In this document: piece by piece, positions 34,437 to 47,700 of the stretch
How positions within the stretch are numbered: the stretch's first letter is position 1
Layout of the letters: each line of letters starts with the position of its first letter
Source of the DNA: Viscum album
Taxonomy: Eukaryota > Streptophyta > Magnoliopsida > Santalales > Viscaceae
Direction of reading: 5' to 3'
Length of the DNA: 64,000 nucleotides
Assembly: GCA_963277665.1 (NCBI GenBank)
Contig: OY728165.1
Location: forward strand, 1,152,238,050-1,152,302,049
Program-made: the position numbers and the translations under genes
The notes under the pieces: model-generated
Database searches by the model: none
What the model saw: the letters and a program-made list of their open reading frames with translations, nothing else
Told to the model about the DNA's origin: nothing

Positions 34437-35544
34437 TATTGTTTGTTATATGTTTGGTGAAAATGGACACATGGTTCCTGATTATAATGGACTGATAATG
34501 GTTTCCAATATACAATGATTTAACTACATGGAGATATGACACTATGCGAATCAATATCCCATGCATCTAAGGAATATACACAAAATAATGATTATGGATA
34601 ATGAATAGATTACGATGTAGTCACATATGAAGTAGAATGAAGTATATGCATAGTCAAGAATCATTTCATTTGAATATTTAGGAAGCAATTCACTTTTTAT
34701 ATGTATTTTAGAATATATTAGGATTTTACTGTAATAATTTTTTCATTAAGTATTTAAATCCATAAGTTAAACGATGCTAAGAAAAGATATTCAGCAGAAA
34801 GTAATTTTTTGTAGAAAAAACCTAAATAATTGAAACAAGACCCTTAAAATATATTTGTTGTTGAGATAATAATGATGAAATTATTGTTTCAGATATGTAT
34901 TGAAAAACGTGGCACAAATTATTGAAATATTGATAAGTGTTCTATGCTATTTTTGATGGAATTTACAACAAGTGTGGAATTAAAGAATATATATGATATC
35001 ATTTATGATACATAATTAATACAGATGAATGCTTATTTTCAATATGTTTTCTATGGAAATTCATGTTATTAACATATTTAAAAAGGATACAGGATGAAGT
35101 TATTCACATGTTTATAATTGGAAAATTTAGAGTATCTTAATGTTGATTAAGGGTTATTGATAAATTAATCTTGTAAATTAAATGACCTTCATTATAAAGT
35201 ATTGAATAAATATATATTGGTATTTTTAACCATTTATGAAATGGTTTACCATTATCACTATATGTTATTTTATAGGTTACTATATTACATCACCATAAGG
35301 CATATCCTATGCTATGTGATGAATTATTGTCAGTTCCAGGAGAAGTCAAAGGAAGCATTGGAAAATAAAAATGAATATTTATACTCTTATCGAGCAGAAT
35401 AATTCCTTGTATCAATGAAAAGGGAATTAAATAAAATGTTGTCCAACTATCATAATCATTGATAATATTGATATTTTTTTTATTTTATAGTATTTTATAG
35501 TTTTATCATAATCAACCTTCAACTGTTCCTATTCTCTATCAAAT
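34437..35544 (+). other. O interior, part 2
   Basis: About 1.1 kb of O internal DNA between L1 and L2. TATTG at 34437-34441 is the right side of the L1 duplication and CAAAT at 35540-35544 the left side of the L2 duplication. The 66-codon ORF at 35202-35402 has no recognisable motif. No gag, pol or RNA gene was seen. Confidence 0.55.
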
Positions 35545-38500
35545 TGTAACACCCCAGGTAAATAAATAATAAGACATTTTATATCTATCCTTATTTGTGA
35601 ATAAAATGTTAATATTAATTTATAGGGAATGCTATGCTCGATGTCTTACCCAATACGCAACAACGAGTTCCATTGAAATCAAACGTTGTACTCTAATATT
35701 ATAATAATTTTATTTTAAATGGTAGTTAACACCTAGCCGTTGTAATGAGGGGAATGAACCGAACTAACTACAAAATGATTATATATGTTTGCCAAATATT
35801 TTTACTTTTTACAATAAATGTTAGAGGATTAAAAATGCGAATGAATCCAATTTTAAGCGTAAACATTCAAATATTCTTGAAAAGTAAGATTAACCGCCTT
35901 TTGATGGAGAACTTCTTTTAAAACCACATTTTGACAATTTTATGTGTTATATTTGAAAAATTAAATTTCATCTATATAATTGGGACATCAAAATTTACAT
36001 TGTGTAAATTTTTGGTATTTTTCCGATAAAGTTCATTTTTTAATGAATAGGGAAAAATGTTGTATTTTAATTCAAAACCACTTTTTAATCTAATTTATTT
36101 ATATTATTAGATTATCTTTTTAATTGGTTTTAAAGTTAAGTTAGAATATAATTTTACCATTTAATCCAATAGTGGTCATTGGAATTAATTTCACTTTGAA
36201 ATTGGACTTGAACCAGTGTCAATCTTTTAATAGTTATTATTTCATAAAAACACACTATTTGTTTGGACAACTGTAATTAATTATTAAATTAATTAATGAA
36301 ACTTATATTTTTTGAATTTTTTAAAATAGACATCATTTTTTAATTCGGAATATCAAATATATCATAGGGTGATTTTTTTTGTATTTTTCAGAAAAACTTC
36401 AATTTTTGTTGAATAGTGAAACCACTAAGTTGTAGTTTAAAAACTGATTTTTCGTTTAAAAGAAACTTTACCATTTCTGTGATTTGAATTTCAAAAATCC
36501 GACAAACATGGTTGTCATTAATATGTAAAATGTGGTTCAATGGGATTACAATAAATTTTATGTGAATGGTAACTTTTATGTGTTTAATCGCTATTAGAGG
36601 TAATTACTGTAATTTAAAGTAATAATTATGATTTAATAATATGAAATGACCTTGAAACATTTCCTAACATTACTGGTTGATTTATGGTCGACCTAGAAAA
36701 TACATGGGTCAACTTGGGGACCCCGTGGAGCCACTTTGGTAGTAAAATGACATTAAATCCTTTTTATTTAAAGTTAAAATTAAAAGGTCACAAACATGTG
36801 TTGATTTACAAAAAAAAATTATCATGGGGTTATAAAAGTCATATTTTTGGCTATAAATATTAATTAGAAATATAATATTATTTCCTACATCATGATATTT
36901 TTTTTTAATTTTTAGACATTAAATAAATTAAATTATTTATGACACCATGATGATGCAATGATTACCTCATTATTTAAGGATTTCAATAAACTAAAACGAT
37001 ATTGTAAAATCTAAGACCTAAACTTGCCAAAAACCTATAGGATTTGTGGATTTTGAACTATTTTCACCTTATCCTCTATTTATATAATTGTGGGACCTTT
37101 AAAATCCGAAATGCATTTTATAATAATGTTAAATTTCATGACATTCCAAGAGTGCCCCTCCTCTCTCTTATAAAAGGCCCCCACATCTACCACCTTACCA
37201 ACACTTCCAAAGAAATTGGATCAGCCAAACCCTACACATTTTGTCTCTATAAATCTTAGATGACTCCCTTTGGGAAGAAGTATTCCCAAGGAAGCCTTTG
37301 ATCTCAAATCAAAAAGAGTTACCTGATTTAAAGGTAGTGTTTTCTCTTGTGTTCTTATGTTTTATTTTGCATCTCCAACCCCCTAAAATCTTTTTATTAA
37401 TTACTTTTGTAGCAATACCAGTATCTTCCATATACTAGAATGTTTTTATAATATGTATTCGATATTCACATACACACACCTACATCTAATGGTTAAAGAA
37501 CATACTGTTTCTGTGGATGGAAAATTTCTACCTCACGAAACAATGATTTTTCAATATTCTTTTAACACCTTCAAAGGTGGCTGTTAAGATGACACTATAT
37601 TTATATATGATATATAATATGTTTATATTTTACTTAATATTCGGTATTTTTCATTTATGGCATACCTTTATGGTTACCATTATGGGTAAACGCGATATCT
37701 TCATTTTAGGAAGTGTGGACTACCGCCCCCTCAAAGTGATTTGATTCGTTAATTACATATGTGGGATGTATAAAGGATTTGATTAATGATATTATATATG
37801 ATATTATACTGTAATAATAATATACCTTTATTCATTATGATTCCATTCCATAAAATACGAAATATAAATGAAAGTAGCGTTCATGCGTAAGTACGACTTA
37901 CCGTCTCCCTGAACGGTCCATTTCATTTCTTACCTCTAAACATTATGTAATATTAAAAATGCATGTATATACTGGATATATGTGATATATATGATATCTA
38001 AATCATGAGTATAACACTGGATATAATGGATACATGAAAAACATGTTATTGTAAAGAGTTTTTTTTTGACTCAAGTACCAATGATCGTTAAAACAACCTT
38101 TATTAACTTAAATAATTACATAGTGTTCATGACATGGTAATAAGTTATATAAAAGGACTAATGAACTTGAAAACGGTTCTTAAGCAAGTAGAAATTAACT
38201 CAAGTTTATAATTCAGGAGATTAAAGAACGATCGAGTCAAATCGGACCCGAGTTTTTGGACTTCGTCTAAATCTCCATTCATTGAGGCATATTTTGTTTT
38301 ATACACAACTTTTTTTATACATTGTATAAACCGCTTTGAGTTTAATGCTAATGAAAAAGGAATATTTTTTTATATGAAGGGTTTTACTAAATGAAAAAAG
38401 GAATGTTTTTTTGTTTTTTTTGTCGTACGTATGTGGCGATAATGACTTCTCTGCCGCCGTGACCATTATTTGAGTTTTGGATTCCTTTAAAATAGATAGG

Positions 38501-39322
38501 TTTTTTTAAAATGAAAAATAAATACCATGTTTTACTTTTCTATTATTTTGGTATTGAAAATGGTTTTCATAATGCTTTCTAAATCAATGTGTTGTATTGA
38601 TGTCTTGTGATTGAAATGTGGAAATGTTATGTTTCCTTTATTCATGTATTATGTGGTACGATTATGTTAATGTTCTTGGGCATTGTTATGAAGACAAGTG
38701 GTTCCATGATAAACTAAAGGCGGGTGAGCCTGATATAGCTCTCTAATGCAGTGGGTAACACAAAGGGGTTAAACGTTAAAGTTTATACAAAGAGATTTAG
38801 GGAATATACTGTGATGGGTATTCCAAACGTAACCAAGAGGGTTAATCCCTACGTAAGAATGTTATAAATGCCTCATGTTACCTTTATGTATTATGATTTC
38901 TATGATTTATTCATGTTTTGATGAGGTATGTTAGAGTGCTTATGTTTTATTAGTAATGTATCATTTCATTTATTCTTAGGTATACATGTACTCATGTTTC
39001 CATTCCATATTTTTATATCCCTTACTGAGGTTTTTATGCTCATCCATTGTTTTGGAAATGTTTTTATTAGGTTAAGGGAAAGGTACATGATATGATGATA
39101 GTGTCAAGGAATTTTCAAGGAAGAATCCATGTTTTATTTAAAATATGTTTCCGTTGAAGGGAAAAAATGAATACTATCTTTTATGTTACCACATTGTTTA
39201 AATGTGGAATGTAACGCATGATTTAAGATCTAATTCTCTAAAACTCTAAAACTAAAAAGATAATCAATGTGAATTATTCATTTAATTCAATATTAAGTAT
39301 GGTATACGGCCGGGGTCTTATC
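35545..39322 (+). repeat. L2 5' LTR (3,778 bp)
   Basis: It starts TGTAACACCCCAGGTAAATA and ends CGGCCGGGGTCTTATC just before the primer site. TATA box at 37169-37176. Conserved block with CCGTCTCCCTGAACGG near 37900. The donor-like site of the other LTRs is destroyed (CCCGAGTTTTTGG near 38250), and the acceptor position reads TTTTTATTAG|G (about 39070). Confidence 0.9.
37169..37176 (+). promoter_or_regulatory. L2 5' LTR TATA box
   Basis: TATAAAAG in CTCTCTTATAAAAGGCCCCC, aligned with the promoters of A and L1. The 3' LTR of L2 has TATAAAATG at 42352-42359. This would drive the transcript that includes the F-box-like ORF 2.3 kb downstream. Confidence 0.55.
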
Positions 39323-39506
39323 GTTGGTATCAAAGGCCGGTTTAGAGAACTATAGGGACTTAGAGTATTGGTAGGACACATGATTAGTCCCTATATCTAT
39401 TATTTCAGTTATATCCCTATTTTATAACTTTTTTTAGGTCAAGTAAAGTCAGTTACGAATGGAAGGATAAGGATCTCAAACGATATTCTTATCTCTTCAT
39501 GATGAC

Positions 39507-40115
39507 ATGCTTGGAATAATTATTGCAAAGTCAGGTTCAGATGATTGTGAAACTTTTTCTAGCATAGAACTCACTTTAAAGCAGTTGTTTGAGATATCAA
39601 ACACCTCCACTATACCTCGTTATCATCGTGGATCATGGGTTGTTTTTAAACAAATACTATTTTCAAAATATTCTCATATTTTCAAGAAAGTTAAATATTA
39701 TCAAGGTATTTTCAAATATTTTACCTTATCACATGAATTTGAAGCATATTTTGATTTTAAAAATGGTGCTGAGGAAGGAGACCCTTGCGCAACCTATTTA
39801 TATTTTCTTTTAAAATATATTCTCTCATCACATAATTATGGTATTTTAAAAGGACCAATAATGGAAATTTTCAACTCAAATTCTGTTCGAATACTTTATA
39901 GAAATCATGTTTTATCAGTTGTTTTGGAATTATATTTCATACATGATTATATTCCAAAGCAGTTTTACTATGAACACCCATATAACCCATGTTGTACAAG
40001 GTGTATTTTTATGGAGGAAGAAAATGATTTTGAAGGATCCCTAAATCATTGTTGTAATTCATGGGACTTCTACCTACGCGAGCAAGATGATGATGAAACC
40101 GAGTGGACGCCATGA
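39507..40115 (+). CDS. Captured F-box/Sel1-like ORF (202 aa) in L2
   Basis: The longest intact ORF in the window. Start ATG at 39507; the frame is open back to about 39470 and the upstream residues FLSLHDD plus MLGIIIAKSG resemble a degenerate F-box (LPDDLL..I...S), followed by TLKQLFEISN. The middle part, GIFKYFTLS then DFKNGAEEGDPCATYLY, resembles the Sel1-like segment of plant F-box proteins of the At2g35280 type. The C-terminal part is Cys-rich (CCTRCIF, then NHCCNSWDFYLREQ) as in such proteins. No retroviral motif is present. The ORF lies 185 bases inside the primer site, the normal gag position. A decayed copy is in L3. An excess of replacement over silent differences argues against present constraint. 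Family assignment is by eye only. Confidence 0.5.
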   Translation: MLGIIIAKSGSDDCETFSSIELTLKQLFEISNTSTIPRYHRGSWVVFKQILFSKYSHIFKKVKYYQGIFKYFTLSHEFEAYFDFKNGAEEGDPCATYLYFLLKYILSSHNYGILKGPIMEIFNSNSVRILYRNHVLSVVLELYFIHDYIPKQFYYEHPYNPCCTRCIFMEEENDFEGSLNHCCNSWDFYLREQDDDETEWTP

Positions 40116-40285
40116 TCATGGTATGCTGTTATTCTTTTTGGGAATCATTTTATTTTATCTTATGGTGGTGAAATAAGACTTCATGAATTAAGATGTTGAG
40201 ATCGTAATGAATTTGGATGAAAATGAGATGTATAAGGAAACTATTGAGGTTAAAACATGTTAGGGTTATTTTTAGAGTTTTATTA

Positions 40286-40410
40286 AATGGTCAACACGTA
40301 GACCGTGTGACAACCCGTCGCATCGGGCAAAGCTTTGGGAATCGAACCCACACCTAAAGTGTGACTGGTATTTATCTCCAACCACTGGAATACATGAAGT
40401 CCCTGGTTAG
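40286..40410 (-). repeat. tRNA-like SINE head inside L2
   Basis: The minus strand has a B box GGTTCGATTCC (complement of 40338-40348) and a decayed A box TATTCCAGTGG (complement of 40382-40392), with the same spacing and flanks as the copy in L1 (CTGGTTAGT on one side, CGACGGGTTGTCACACGG on the other). It is therefore an ancestral insertion kept in both elements, not a new transposition. Confidence 0.6.
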
Positions 40411-40568
40411 TATGATTTATTCTTTTTAGTTAGATGATTTTATGAATTAAGATTATGTTGATTTTGGGTTATCTATGTAAATTAGTAACCTATCATGGAG
40501 GATATGTGATTATGTTAATTACTTTTCAATATCAGACTTTAAGAGAAACTGATGTTATTTAGAGATAA

Positions 40569-40784
40569 GTGTTAATTTGTTCCTTTGAGGAATATGTGAT
40601 TAAATCCTTCAAATATTTGGGTTTAAATCGTAGTTTGGTTTACATTGAAGAATTTTATGGAAAAATTGTTTATCGAATGGTCTTCATTGAACTTTGGGTT
40701 TTGTTGGACAAATTATGGAGATTAAGACTATATTTTCTTTTTATAAAGGGTTATCCTTTTTTGGATTATCTGATCTTGTTCTAA
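40569..40784 (+). pseudogene. Counterpart of the L1 internal ORF, without ATG
   Basis: A 71-codon open stretch that begins at GTG, not ATG. It aligns with codons 28 to about 95 of 28776-29084 in L1 (shared EEFYGKI and WRLR segments). Stops occur directly upstream. Most differences replace amino acids. It is not supported as a gene. Confidence 0.2.
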
Positions 40785-41352
40785 TAATTTTGGTTTTGGT
40801 AAGGGTCTAAAGACATGGTAAATATATTGTCCTCTTTTTTGGATTGCGTGATTCTCTAGAAGTTGATTATAGTACTCTTAGTGTGAACATGTCTTCCTAA
40901 ATACTCATCATTTTGGGAAAGTATGAGTTTGTGTAAGAAATATAGTAAAAGTTGAAAGTCAACATGATAATTAAATATGTTTCCTTAAGATCAAAAATAA
41001 ATTCCTCAATGAAACGTAATTTAAAACAAAATTTTTTTCTATTAACATTTCCTACCGGGGAATCGAATATTGTTTAACCCACCACATGTTTGTGATTTTA
41101 TTGTAGTTAACTTTCTCCTAAACTTGTTTTCTTTCACTCTCCCTCATAAAATTACCCTTTGCTTTTTCTTCCATATCCATGTTTTACTATATGGAATCCC
41201 AGTATGGGTAAACTCGGGTGACCTCTGTACTTCTCGTTCTTTCTTTTAAAGTGATTGTTTTACAGACTCTTGTTCCGATGTGGGAATTTCAATGATGTTT
41301 CCGAGCCAAATTTTAAAATTGAGACGACGCAATTCCCAAAATGGGGGAAGGA

Positions 41353-44300
41353 TGTAACACCCCAGGTAAATAAAGAATATGACATCTTTATATTTATCTC
41401 TATTTGTGAATAAAATTTTAATATTAATTTAAAGGGAATGCTATGCTCGATGGCTTACCCAATACGCAACAACGAGTTCCTTTGGAATCTTACGTTGCAC
41501 TCTAATAATAAAATAATTTTATTTTAAATGGTAGTTAACACCCTGCCATTGTAATGAGGGGAATGAACAGAACTAACTAAAAAATGATTATATATGTCTT
41601 CCAAATATATTTTCTTTTTACAATAAATGTTATAGGATTAAAAATGTGAATGAATCAAATTTTAAGCGTAAACATTCTAATATTCTTGAAAAGGTCGATT
41701 AACCGCCTTTTCATTGTGAAACAATTTTAAATCCACTTTCTGGTGAATAGTAACTTTTATGTTTTTAATCGCGATTAGAGGTAATTAGTTTAATTAAAGG
41801 TAAAAATAATGTTTTAATAATAGTAAATGACCTTGTCACATGTACTACCCTTATTTTTTGAGTCATGGTGTACCAAGGAAATCCATGGGTCCACATGGGG
41901 ACCCCAAGGAGCCACTTTTTTAGGAAAATGACATTAAAACCTTTTTATTTAATGTTATAATTAAAAGGTCACAGACATGTGTTGTTTTACTAAAACACTT
42001 TTCACATGGGGTTATACAAGTCATATTTTTTACTATAAATATTCATTAGAAATCTAAAACGATTTCCTAAATCATGATAATTTTTTATAATTTTTATAAA
42101 TTAAAGAAATTAAATTATTTATGACACTATGATGATGCAGCGATTACCTCATTTTTTAATGATTTAAATAAAATAAAAAGAAAATGTAAAATCTAAGACC
42201 TAAACTTGCCAAAATCCTTTAGTATGTGTGGATTTAGAACTACTATCACCTTATCCTCAAATTAAATAATTTTGGGACCTTTAAAATTCGAAATGCATTT
42301 TATAATAATGTTACTTTTCAAGACTTTCCAAGAGTGCCCCTACTCTCCTCTTATAAAATGCCCCAACCTCTTCCACCTTACCCACACATCCAAATCCTTT
42401 GGCTCGGCCAACCCCTTACCATTTTCTCTCTAAAAATCCATCTATAACACTTAGAATACCCACTTTGGGCAGAAGTTTTTCCAAGGAATCCTTTGAGCTC
42501 CAATCAATAAGAGTTACCCTATTTAAAGGTAGTGTCTTATTTTGTGTTCATATGTTTTATTTTCCTTCTCCAACCCCCTAAACTCATTTTATTCATATCT
42601 TTTGTAACAAAACCAGTATCATCCATATACTAGTATGTTTTTATAATAAGGATTTGAGCTACACTTACACACCCCTGCATCTAATGGTTAAAAAACACAC
42701 TGTTTCCGTGGATGGTGAATTTCTGCCTCATGAAATGATGATTGTTCAATATTATTTTAACACCTTCAAAGGTGGCCGTTAAGATGACACTATATTTATA
42801 TATGATATAAAACATGTTTATGTTTTACTTAATATTCTGTATTTTTCATTTATGGAAAACCATTATGGTTACCATTATGGGTAAACGCGATATCTTCATT
42901 TTAGGAAGTGGAGACTACCGCCCCCTCAAAGTTATTTGATTCGTTAATGCAATATGTGGGACGTATAAAGGATTTAACTAATGATATTATATAGGATATT
43001 ATACTGGAATTATAATATACCTTTATATCATTATTATTCCATTCCATAAAATACAAAATAGAAATGAAATTAGCGTTCATGCGTACGTACGGATTACTGT
43101 CTACATGAACGGTGCATTTCATTTCTTAACTATAAATGTTATGTAATATTATAAATGCAGGTATATACTAGATAGATATGATATATATGATATCAACATC
43201 ATGAGTATAACTCTGGATATAATGGATACATGAACAACTTTTAATTATAAGGATTTTATTTTTTACTCCTGTACCAATGATCGTTAAAACAACCGTTATT
43301 AACTTAAATAATTACATAGTGTTCATGAAATGGTAATAAGTGATATAAAAGGATTAATGAACCTGAAAAAGGTTCTTAGTAACGTAGAAATTAACTCATG
43401 TTTATTATTCAGGAGATTAAAGAACGATCGAGTCAAGTCGGACCCGAGGTATGGGACTTCGTCTTCATCTCCATTCATTAAGGCATATTTTATTTATACA
43501 CAACTTTATTTTATACGGTTTATAAACCCCTTTGACTTTTATGCTTATTCAAAATGAATATTTTTTAATATTAATCATTTAAATAAATGAAAAAATGAAT
43601 TTTTTATGTTTTTTTTTCGTACGTATGCAGCAACAATGACTTCTCCACCGTCGTGACCATTATTTGAGTTTCAGCTTCCTCTACGAGCCATAATTTTTTT
43701 TTTAAAATGAAAAATAAAAACAATTTTTTACTTTTCTTTTATTCTGGTATTGAAAATGGTATTCATAATCTATTTTATGTCAATGTTTTGTATTGATATC
43801 TTGTAATTTAATTGTGGAAATGTTATGTTTCCATTATGCATGTATTATGTAGTACAATTATGTTATGGTTCTTGGGCATTGTTGTGAACACGGTTGGTTC
43901 TGTGATAAACATAGGGTGGGTGCACCCGATATAGCTCTCCAATGCATTGGGTATCGCTAAGGGGTTAAACGTTAAGGTTTATCCGAATAGATTTAGGGAA
44001 TATACTGTGATGGGTATTCCAAACGAAAGTAAGAGGGTTACTCCCTACGTAAAAATTTTATGAAAGTCACAAGTTACCTTTACGTCATATGATTTCTTTG
44101 ATTTATTCATGTTTTGATGAGGTATGTTAAAGTTCTTAAGTTTTATGAGTAAAGTATGATTTCATTTATTTTTATTTATACATGTACTCATGTTTACTTT
44201 CCATATTTTTATATCCCTTACTGAGCTTTTTATGCTCATCCCATGTTTTTGAAATGCTTTTCACAAGTCAAGGGAAAGGTACATGATATGATGATAGTGT

Positions 44301-44518
44301 CAAGGAAGTGTTAAGAAAGAATCCATGTTTTATTTTAACTATGTTTCCGTTGATGGGAAAAAATGAATACTATATTTTATGTAACCACTTTGTTTAAATG
44401 TGGAATGTAATGCATGATTTAAGATCTAATTCTCTAAAACTCTAAACCTGAAAAGATCCTCAATGTGAATTATTCATTTAATTCAATATTATGTAAGTTA
44501 TAAGGTCTGGGTCTTATA
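41353..44518 (+). repeat. L2 3' LTR (3,166 bp, internally deleted)
   Basis: Homologous to 35545-39322 but about 610 bp shorter. The junction lies near 41743, where CCACTTTCT is followed directly by GGTGAATAGTAAC; the 5' LTR has about 600 additional bases between the corresponding points (about 35930 to 36560). The donor-like site survives as CCCGAG|GTATGG (about 43448). End GGTCTGGGTCTTATA at 44518, then the CAAAT duplication. Confidence 0.85.
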
Positions 44519-44769
44519 CAAATTCTATCAGAAAATCATATGTATATTTTTTCTTTCATGTCTAGGTTATTACATCCAAAAAATGCCACCCCATTCGAAA
44601 CAATAATTTTTTTATAGACCACATCATTTCCATTAACCAATTTTTATGAGGATATTTTATTACACCTATTTCTGATGTTGGATTATCATAAGATAATTTA
44701 ATGAATCAACCATTAACATTCAATGTGCAGTTTTGAATTGCAAGGATACAATTCTGTTGAGGAGGGAAT
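44519..44769 (+). other. O interior, part 3, with polypurine-like tract
   Basis: Begins with the right CAAAT duplication of L2. It ends with GAGGAGGGAATA (about 44757-44768), a purine-rich tract in the position of a polypurine primer directly before the right LTR of O. No coding sequence seen. Confidence 0.5.
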
Positions 44770-47700
44770 AAGTTAACACAAAATGAATTTACAAATAGAT
44801 TTAATATTGAATTATTGAATGTCAAATTATCTATAAAATTACACTTCATTATAACCTAACCAATAAAAATAAATTTTTATAAACATTAATTTGACATTCA
44901 AAAAATGTACATACACGATTTCATTTAATAAGAAATTTGGAGTCTGATAATAAAAAGTTAATTTTTAATGAATATTAACATACCCATATGAATAAAAACA
45001 TACCCTTATGAATAGTAATGAATATTAAATAGGATAGAAAAATAGAAACAACACCCATGAGTGTATAAAGAGAATTTAGACATCTTATAAGTTAAAAAAT
45101 GTTCATAATAGAAGAATTGCTATTTTTTATATCATAAATATCATTAATTTAATTATAAAATGAATTTAATAATCTATAATGGTAATTTATTTTCATAAAT
45201 TTTAATCATAAATTTTTACTTTTTTCTTACGGTTTAAGATAATTCAATGGGTCCTTGATTAATTTCTTAAGGTGTTATAAAACAAGTTATGGTATTAAAG
45301 TTGTTCTTTTGGAATAATTTATGATTTTATATAAACAGTAAAATAAAAATATTTAGAAAACAAACTTCAAAAAATTTATTTCATTTTTAATTTCACACGT
45401 CAAAAAATGGTTGGGCTGAATTTTGGTGATTTTTCAAAAACAGTAGAATTTTTCGTGTATAGTGTAAATAATGTTATCTGATTTTGGTATGTTTAATGAC
45501 ATCATAATGATTTAATATATAATATAAAATTATGGTTGACTTTTGGATAGTAAAATATGATATGAAGTGTCCTAGGTGGAAAACAACATGGGAAAGACCA
45601 TGGTTTGGAAAAAACCACTAATGAGGTCTCCTTTGATACTAATAAAAAACTCTATCTCTTTTACTACAAATACACAATCATTAAATCATTTTCATTCATT
45701 CAAAATATATATTCATTTACTATCTTGTAGTTTTACCTCTCTAGGAATTCTCCCAAGGTGTCTTAACGCCCCCTAGGTCCATCCCTTCATGTTTTAGGAA
45801 TTACTCATCAATGTATGGGAATCTACCTCACTTCTCTTTTTCATGCTTTCATTTAATGGTATTCTTTTTAATTTATTTTTTGTTATGAGGGATAATTTCA
45901 TTCTAAATCGCCATTATTATCAATATTATTTAATTAATATGTGAGACCCATGTTTAAATCATTTACATATTTTATCAATTTTTAACTGATATCGTTAAGG
46001 TTTTGAATATTTTGTAAAGGATTTATCAACTTTTTTTAGTTCCTTTATTTTATTTCCTCCTCTCCATATAACCAAATGTTGTGATGAATTCAGAAACATA
46101 AAATTAAAGTAATATTTTCTAGATAAATTAATATCTCTTCTTTGTATCTAATTTCCCATTATTTTATACTTAAAATTATAACACCGTCTAAGATGTGATA
46201 ATTTTCCACATTCATGGATGGTGGGTTATAAATTTCTATTATCATCTTCATTTCTGGTAAGAAAGAATTATTATGGTTGAATAATAAAATAATATATATA
46301 TTATGTCTCATATATGGATCTAGAATCTTTTTGTACATGTGGTTTGGATTTATAAAGCAACATGAGTTTCTTCTGTCAAGAAATGGTCAATTAACCTAAA
46401 CAGTTATCATTAAATAGTTTATGTGGTGATTCATATTCAATCTAAGTAAAAAAATAAAACATTCATCCATTTTAATTTATAGATTTCCACTAATAAATTA
46501 TATCATCAATTCTGAACAAATATCATCATTTTACATGATTCTCCTCTCAGGTATATAAGTATACCAATTAGGAAACAAATGGACCCGAACAATGAAATTG
46601 AAACAATTAAGGCCATGAAAGAACTTAATAAGGATATAATAAATAAATTACCCATTGATTTTGTTTATAAAATATTAATTATGGATATTAATTTTGTTAT
46701 CCATGATAGTATGACCACGTAGAATCACCCTCGGACTTATGGTTAGGGTTTCCTTATCTCACTCACATTTTTTGTGAGATATTCTATATTCACTACTACT
46801 ACACGTGTATGTTGTATGTATATGGGAAATTGATGTTTAGTATCATTATCATATTTAATTTTATGATACACTATGTATCGTTTAATTGTTAATAATTATT
46901 CAGCATACGGTTCCATTGATTACAATGTTGTAAGTACTTTCTTCCGGAACCACTATTTTAATTCTGGTTGCTCTTATTTTCTATTCACCTCAATGATATT
47001 ATTATTTATTCTCATGTACATTTCATAAATTATGTATGATTTTATATATATTTGTACCTACAAGAATCATACTTTCATTTCTGGGGAGTTACATGTTTTA
47101 AAATAATCCTTCATTATTTTTTTGAAATGCATACCGATTCTTGGAACTTCTCGAAAATATTTCTTATTTTGATGTTCAATATATAAAATATTATAAGCCA
47201 TATTAATCTTTATAAAATAAAAAACATTACCATTCAAAATATATTTTTCTTAATTTTGTGTTTTCTAAAAGAAAATAGGCCTTCGTCCTATAAAATCCTT
47301 TAATATTTTCATTAAACTCCACAAAAATTTGATATCTCTAAATATTCTTTTAAAACTATTTTTAAATGTTTTCACATAAAATGATAGATTATTTAACACT
47401 AAAATATAAATTCAATGCATGTGCCTTTTATTTTTTGGGATGTACATGTTTACAATCTAATTTTATGACAAAAAATTTATTTTTCAAAAAAAAATTCTTC
47501 ATTCCAAATTTAGAAAGTATTTTACTCATCTCGCTATAACATCAATTATATTTATAACTTGTTAACCACATATTTATTCCATGTTGTGTATGTAATTCCA
47601 TTATATTATCATATCAAGAGTCTCCTTTTTCAAATTATATTCTGATAGATTATTTTATGGATTCTTCAAGGTGTTATTGGACACTTTGGATCGTGTAAGG

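Larger units (their letters stand above)
39323..41352 (+). other. L2 internal domain
   Basis: It opens with GTTGGTATCAAAGGCCGG (primer site) and closes with ATGGGGGAAGGA (polypurine tract) at the 3' LTR. It contains the captured ORF at 39507-40115 and the SINE head at 40286-40410. From about 40215 to the end it is collinear with L1 from about 28470 on; upstream of that the two differ, L1 having the gag stub where L2 has the captured ORF. Confidence 0.8.
35545..44518 (+). mobile_element. L2: LARD-like element carrying an F-box-like ORF
   Basis: A 9-kb element with LTRs 35545-39322 and 41353-44518 and an interior of 2.0 kb. It is flanked by a perfect 5-bp duplication, CAAAT (35540-35544 and 44519-44523), which also fixes the LTR ends at TGTAAC and TTATA. 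The interior has a primer site, a 202-codon non-retroviral ORF, a tRNA-like SINE head and a polypurine tract, but no gag or pol. Its LTR region after the donor-like site (GACTTCGTCT, then ATTCATTGAGGCATATTTT) matches A rather than L1, suggesting closest kinship with A. It is non-autonomous. Confidence 0.9.

Noticed and set aside
39589..39813. A 74-codon ORF in another frame
   Set aside because: It overlaps the 202-codon ORF of L2, which has the match to L3.
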